Positions 30,209 to 34,361 of a stretch of 34,361 nucleotides of DNA are shown here, one piece after another. The DNA is from Acidobacteriota bacterium. Its GTDB lineage: Bacteria; Acidobacteriota; Vicinamibacteria; Fen-336. The stretch covers positions 113,710 to 148,070 of the forward strand of contig QHVM01000087.1 in assembly GCA_003223555.1 (NCBI GenBank). Reading direction: 5' to 3'. The notes beneath the pieces are model-generated. The model worked only from the letters and a program-made list of their open reading frames with translations. It was not told the DNA's origin and searched no databases. Each line of letters starts with the position of its first letter. Within the stretch, counting starts at the first letter, position 1. The position numbers and the translations under genes are program-made.

Positions 30209-31395
30209 CGGAGCCCGGGGCCGGAGACCGACGGGCCCGGAGCCGAGCCAGGCTTCGGTCGCGGCTGGGTCTGGCGGCGGCGCTGGCGGCGAGCATCCTG
30301 GGGGTCTGGAGGGCCGCCGGCTACGAGCGGGAACGCCCGGTCGCCGCGGCCAGCCCGCCGGGCCTTGCCGTCGAGGCTGGCCGGATCGCGCTCGCGGCCG
30401 ACGCGCCGCAGTGGCGCTTCCTCAGGCTCGCCACGGCCGAGCCGGCCGGCCAGCGCTGGACCGACCCGCAGCCCGCCCGCATCGGCATCGACCAGACCCG
30501 GGCGTCGAAGGTCGGGGTCGCGGTGGGCGGACGCGTGACGAAGGTATTCGTGGAGCTGGGCGAGCGGGTGAGGAAGGGCGAGCCGCTCTTCGCGGTGGCC
30601 AGCCCGGAGATCGCCGAGCTGAAGGCCGAGCGCGAGAAGGCCGGCGTCGACCTCGAGGCCGCCCGCGCCACGTTCGATCGCGTGCGCGCCCTGGTGGCTA
30701 CCCGGGCCCTGCCCGCGAAGGAGGAGGCGAGCGCGCTCCAGCAGCTCCGCCAGGCCGAGGTGGCGCAGCGCCTGGCCGAGTCGAAGATGCGGTCGCTGAG
30801 CGTGCTTCCCGACGCGCAGCGCGACCTCGCCGTCTCGGCGCCGCGGGGCGGGCTGGTCGTGGAGAAGAACGTCCTCGTGGACCAGCAGGTCTCTCCCGAC
30901 TCCAGCGGCTCGGTCATGGTCATCGCCGACCTGTCCTCGGTGTGGGTGACGGCGGAGGTCTTCGAGGCGGAGGCGACCGAGATCCGGCCCGGGGACGCGG
31001 CGCGGGTGACGAGCCCCGCCCTGCCGGGCGTCGAGCTCGAAGGGCGGGTGGACATGGTCTCCTCGGTGGCCGATCCGGCGCGGCACACGCTGCCGATCCG
31101 GGTGCGGCTGGCGAACCGCGAGGGGATCCTGCGGCCCAACGTCTATGCCCAGGTCCGCTTCGCCTGCGTTCCCCGCCCGGGCGCGGTGGAGGTGCCGGCC
31201 TCCGCCGTGCTCTTCGACGGGGCGCGCCAGTACGTCTATGTCCAGGACGGCCGGGGCGGCTTCCTGAGGCGGGACGTCACCACCGGGACCGCCCACGAAG
31301 GCCGGGTCACCGTCCTCTCCGGGCTCGGCGGAGGGCAGAAGCTGGTCGCCGAAGGAGCCGTGCTGCTCGACAACCAGCTCGACCTCTCCGAGTAG
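30205..31395 (+). CDS. czcB: RND efflux periplasmic adaptor (CzcB-like)
   Basis: A 396-residue membrane-fusion protein. A single N-terminal helix (LGLAAALAASILGVW) anchors it. The lipoyl half-motifs are GGRVTKVFVELGERVRKGEPL and SAPRGGLVVEKNVLVDQQV, separated by a helical hairpin (about 130-195). A beta-barrel domain (VWVTAEVFEAEATEIRPGD) and a membrane-proximal domain (VPASAVLFDGARQYVYVQDG) follow. It links the inner-membrane pump to the TolC-like channel. No His-rich or Met-rich metal-binding extension is present, so the transported ion cannot be named. Start: ATGA overlap with czcC. The pump gene begins 12 bases after its stop. Confidence 0.93.
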   Translation: MTEPGAGDRRARSRARLRSRLGLAAALAASILGVWRAAGYERERPVAAASPPGLAVEAGRIALAADAPQWRFLRLATAEPAGQRWTDPQPARIGIDQTRASKVGVAVGGRVTKVFVELGERVRKGEPLFAVASPEIAELKAEREKAGVDLEAARATFDRVRALVATRALPAKEEASALQQLRQAEVAQRLAESKMRSLSVLPDAQRDLAVSAPRGGLVVEKNVLVDQQVSPDSSGSVMVIADLSSVWVTAEVFEAEATEIRPGDAARVTSPALPGVELEGRVDMVSSVADPARHTLPIRVRLANREGILRPNVYAQVRFACVPRPGAVEVPASAVLFDGARQYVYVQDGRGGFLRRDVTTGTAHEGRVTVLSGLGGGQKLVAEGAVLLDNQLDLSE

Positions 31396-31407
31396 GGCGG
31401 CCGCACC

Positions 31408-34361
31408 GTGCTCGAGGCGCTGCTCCGCTTCTCGCTGCGCAACCCGGCCGCCGCCTTCCTTCTCGCGGCCGTCATCGCGGCGGGCGGGGCCTACGGCTTC
31501 TCGAACCTCACGGTCGAGGCGTTCCCCGACCCCACCGATCCCCAGGTGCAGGTCATCACGCTCTATCCCGGCCAGCCCACCGAGGAAGTGGAGCGGAGGG
31601 TGTCGATCCCGCTCGAGCGCACGCTCAACGGCATCCCCGGCCTCTTCCGCCACCGCAGCGTTTCCCTGTTCGGCCTTTCCTTCGTGACCCTGACCTTCGG
31701 CGACGGCGTCGACATCCATCTCGCCCGCCAGCAGGTGCTGGAGCGGATCGGGCAGGCCGACCTCCCGGCGGGGGTCCAGCCCGGCCTCGGGCCCCTGGCT
31801 ACTCCCATCGGGGAGGTCTACCGCTACACGCTCGACGGCCGGGGCGCGGACCCCATGAGGCTGCGCACGGTGCAGGACTGGACCGTGCGGCCCCGGCTGC
31901 TGCAGGTGGCGGGCGTGGCCGACGTCGTGTCCTACGGCGGTCTGGTCAGGGAGGTCCACGTCGAGCCGGATCCGGTCCGGATGGCGTCCCTGGGGGTAGG
32001 CCTGCCCGACATCTTCGCCGCCCTCAAGAAGGCCAGCGCCAACGCCACCGGCGGATACGTGGAGCGGGGCGCAGAGATGTTCGTCATCCGGAGCCTGGGC
32101 ACGTTCGGCGGCCTGGGGGACATCGAGCAGGTCCGCGTAATCGCGCACGAGGGGGTGCCGGTGAGGGTGAAGGACGTGGCGCGCGTGGGCGAGGGCTATG
32201 CGCCCCGCCAGGGCGTGGTGACCCGCGACGCCGCCGAGGACGTCATGGAGGGCATCGTGCTGATGCGCCGCGGCGAGAACCCCTCCGTCATGCTGGCCGG
32301 GCTCCGCGCCCGGGTGGAGGAGCTGAACTCTCAAGGGCTGCCGGAGGGTCTCCGGATCGTTCCCTTCTACGACCGCATGGACCTCGTCGACACGACCCTG
32401 CGCACCGTGTTCCGGAACCTGGCCGAGGGAGCCGCCCTGGTCGTCCTCGTGCTCTTCGCGTTCATGCTCTCGCTGCGGGCATCGCTCGTGGTCGCCTCCG
32501 TCATCCCCCTCTCGCTGCTGGCCTCCTTCCTCTACCTCTACGCGCGGGGCATGTCCGCCAACCTCCTCTCGATGGGGGCGGTGGACTTCGGCATCATCGT
32601 CGACGGGGCGGTCATCCTCGTCGAGCACCTCTTCCATCGCCTGCAGGGCGGGGGCCACGGCGACCCCCGACCACCCGCGGACCGCGTCCTGGACGCGGCC
32701 CGCGAGGTGGCCCGTCCGACCCTCCTCTCGCTGCTCATCATCATCGCCGCCTACATCCCCATCCTTTCCTTGCAGCGGGTGGAGGGCCGGATCTTCGCTC
32801 CCATGGCCCACACCGTGGTCAGCGCGCTCGCCGGCGCACTGCTCACGAGCTTCACGCTGGTGCCGGTCCTGGTCCTCCTCTGCTTCCGGCGGCCGTCGGC
32901 CGGCCGCGAGTCGCCCCTGCTCGCCCTCGCGCGGCAGGCATACGAGCCGAGCCTCGCCTTCGCGCTCCGGAACCCGGGACCGGTGCTCGTCCTCGCCGCG
33001 GGCAGCCTGGCCGCCGCCCTGGTCCTGCTGCCGCGGCTGGGCTCGGAGTTCCTGCCCGAGCTGAACGAAGGCGCCGTATACGTGACCTTCACCCTGCCCG
33101 GCAACGTCTCGCTGGCCACGGGCCGGCGGCTGGTGCCGAAGATCAAGGAGCTGCTGCGTCGCACGCCGGAGACCACCCACGTCCTGACCCAGCTCGGCCG
33201 GCCGGAGGACGGCACCGACCCCACGCTGCCCAACAACCTGGAGATGTTCGTGACGCTGAAGCCGATGAGCCAGTGGCGTCCGTGGATCCGGGGCCTCGAG
33301 GACGTGGCGGCCGAGATGGCGCAGAGGGTGCGCGAGGTGCCCGGCGTCGAGGCCAACTTCTCCCAGCCCATCCGCGACAACGTCAACGAGAACATCGCCG
33401 GCCAGTTCGGCCAGATCGCCTTGAAGCTCTACGGCGACGACCTCGACGCGCTGCAGCAGGCGGCCCAGGCGGCCGAGGTCGCCATCGCCCGCGTGCCGGG
33501 GGTGGCCGACCTCGGCATCGTCAAGTCGGGCGAGATGCCGCAGCTGGCGGTGCGGCTGGACCGTGCGGCGCTGGCCCGCTACGACCTCGACCTGGCCGAC
33601 GTGCAGGACTACCTGGAGACCGCGATGGCCGGGCATGTGGCCTCCGAGATGTGGGACGGGGAGAAGCGCTTCGACGTGACGGTGCGCCTGCCCGCCGCCG
33701 CGCGCGACGACGCGGGCGCCGTCCGGAACCTGCTCCTCCCGCTGAAGGACGGCGCCCTGGTCCCCGTGTCCGCCGTCGCCGACGTGCGCATGGACGTGGG
33801 CCGGGCGGCCATCACCCGCGAAGCGGGACGCCGCTACGTCGGGGTCCGGATGAACGTGCGAGGGAGGGACATGGGATCCTTCGTGGAGGAGGCGAGGGAC
33901 CGCGTGGCGGCGGCGGTGAAGCTGCCACCGGGCTACGAGATGACGTGGGGTGGAGAGTTCGAGGACCAGCAGCGGGCCATGGCCCGACTGCGTCTGGTGA
34001 TCCCGCTGTCCCTGCTCGTCACCTTCCTCCTGCTCTTCGCTGCCTTCCGCTCGGTGGCCGACTGCCTGCTCGTGATGCTCAACGTGCCCTTCGCGCTCGT
34101 GGGCGGCGTGCTGGGGCTGGCCGCCGCCCACCTGCCGCTGTCGGTGGCGGCCGCGGTGGGCTTCATCGCCCTGCTCGGCCAGGCGGTCCTGAACGGAGTC
34201 CTGATGGTCTCGGCCATCGGCGCTCGCCGCGAGCGCGGAGAGCCGCTCGAGACCGCGGTGGCGGGCGGGGCGCGCGATCGCCTGCGGGCCGTGCTCATGA
34301 CCGCCCTGCTGGCTTCGCTGGGACTCCTGCCGGCGGCCCTCTCGCACGCCATCGGGAGCGA
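31408..34361 (+). CDS. czcA: Heavy-metal RND efflux pump (CzcA/CusA family), partial at window edge
   Basis: Starts at GTG 31408 and remains open to the right edge (984 codons). TM1 is near the start (FLLAAVIAAGGAYGF), followed by VEAFPDPTDPQVQV and YPGQPTEEVERRV, typical of HME-RND pumps. The proton-relay motif in TM4 is intact: Asp393, Asp399 and Glu406 in DFGIIVDGAVILVEH, matching the essential acidic residues of CzcA. The second half repeats the fold (FLPELNEGAVYVTFTLPGN, then VAAAVGFIALLGQAVLNG). The frame is continuous from start to edge. The class exports divalent or monovalent metal ions such as Zn, Co, Cd, Ni, Cu or Ag; the set cannot be narrowed with confidence. It is the third gene of the tripartite operon controlled, by position, by the two-component system upstream. 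Confidence 0.95.
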   Translation, partial: MLEALLRFSLRNPAAAFLLAAVIAAGGAYGFSNLTVEAFPDPTDPQVQVITLYPGQPTEEVERRVSIPLERTLNGIPGLFRHRSVSLFGLSFVTLTFGDGVDIHLARQQVLERIGQADLPAGVQPGLGPLATPIGEVYRYTLDGRGADPMRLRTVQDWTVRPRLLQVAGVADVVSYGGLVREVHVEPDPVRMASLGVGLPDIFAALKKASANATGGYVERGAEMFVIRSLGTFGGLGDIEQVRVIAHEGVPVRVKDVARVGEGYAPRQGVVTRDAAEDVMEGIVLMRRGENPSVMLAGLRARVEELNSQGLPEGLRIVPFYDRMDLVDTTLRTVFRNLAEGAALVVLVLFAFMLSLRASLVVASVIPLSLLASFLYLYARGMSANLLSMGAVDFGIIVDGAVILVEHLFHRLQGGGHGDPRPPADRVLDAAREVARPTLLSLLIIIAAYIPILSLQRVEGRIFAPMAHTVVSALAGALLTSFTLVPVLVLLCFRRPSAGRESPLLALARQAYEPSLAFALRNPGPVLVLAAGSLAAALVLLPRLGSEFLPELNEGAVYVTFTLPGNVSLATGRRLVPKIKELLRRTPETTHVLTQLGRPEDGTDPTLPNNLEMFVTLKPMSQWRPWIRGLEDVAAEMAQRVREVPGVEANFSQPIRDNVNENIAGQFGQIALKLYGDDLDALQQAAQAAEVAIARVPGVADLGIVKSGEMPQLAVRLDRAALARYDLDLADVQDYLETAMAGHVASEMWDGEKRFDVTVRLPAAARDDAGAVRNLLLPLKDGALVPVSAVADVRMDVGRAAITREAGRRYVGVRMNVRGRDMGSFVEEARDRVAAAVKLPPGYEMTWGGEFEDQQRAMARLRLVIPLSLLVTFLLLFAAFRSVADCLLVMLNVPFALVGGVLGLAAAHLPLSVAAAVGFIALLGQAVLNGVLMVSAIGARRERGEPLETAVAGGARDRLRAVLMTALLASLGLLPAALSHAIGS

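Noticed and set aside
29779-34347. Open minus-strand frame of about 1520 codons opposite the efflux operon
   Set aside because: It is antisense to three well-supported efflux genes; its His/Arg/Gly-rich translation has no domain, and long antisense frames are expected at this GC content.
1-34361. tRNA, rRNA or riboswitch-like RNA
   Set aside because: Intergenic gaps are short and none shows a cloverleaf, a conserved rRNA stretch or a known riboswitch core by eye.

Overview
This is a very GC-rich window (roughly 70% by eye) with densely packed genes on both strands. No gap between genes exceeds about 250 bases. I see no tRNA, rRNA, CRISPR array, transposase or phage gene. An outer-membrane factor, periplasmic adaptor and inner-membrane RND pump indicate a Gram-negative cell envelope. 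The gene mix (Cache sensor, DUF4388-FHA, DUF1015, HD-GYP with GAF, several GT-C glycosyltransferases, CysO-type cysteine synthesis) and palindromes at gene ends fit an uncultured soil or subsurface lineage such as Acidobacteriota, Methylomirabilota/Rokubacteria or Myxococcota. The sequence alone does not decide between them.

Left part (1-8.3 kb). A blue-copper protein is translationally coupled to a Cache-domain sensor whose reading frame is broken. A divergent M28 peptidase follows. Next comes a minus-strand operon for sulfur-carrier-dependent cysteine synthesis: a rhodanese-E1 fusion (MoeB-like), CysM, the JAMM protease Mec and a CysO-like ubiquitin-fold carrier. The first three overlap by ATGA and the carrier follows after 12 bases. 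Divergent from it are a DUF4388-FHA protein and a DUF1015 protein that appears to start at CTG.

Middle (8.3-24.1 kb). A minus-strand cluster runs DUF309-like protein, HAD phosphatase, GAF/HD-GYP protein (with a one-base frameshift) and a GDPD-family phosphodiesterase. It is followed by an envelope-related group: an alkaline-phosphatase-superfamily protein with Thr at the nucleophile position, two GT39-like membrane glycosyltransferases, a secreted TPR/cysteine-rich Sel1 protein and a SAM methyltransferase. Then comes a trxB, GT4 glycosyltransferase, CheY-like regulator run.

Right part (23.8-34.4 kb). A 78-residue orphan, a DoxX protein, a SnoaL/NTF2-fold protein and an aldehyde dehydrogenase precede a two-component system. 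That system sits directly upstream of a CzcCBA-type heavy-metal efflux operon, which runs off the right edge.

Two patterns cut across the genes. First, a family of two-hairpin palindromic elements lies at gene 3' ends, always in the same order relative to the gene; two copies differ by several compensatory base changes. Second, at least eight genes have a TAnnnT -10 box only 6-11 bases before the start codon and no Shine-Dalgarno sequence, which suggests leaderless transcription. Genes with a Shine-Dalgarno have their -10 box 25-80 bases upstream.
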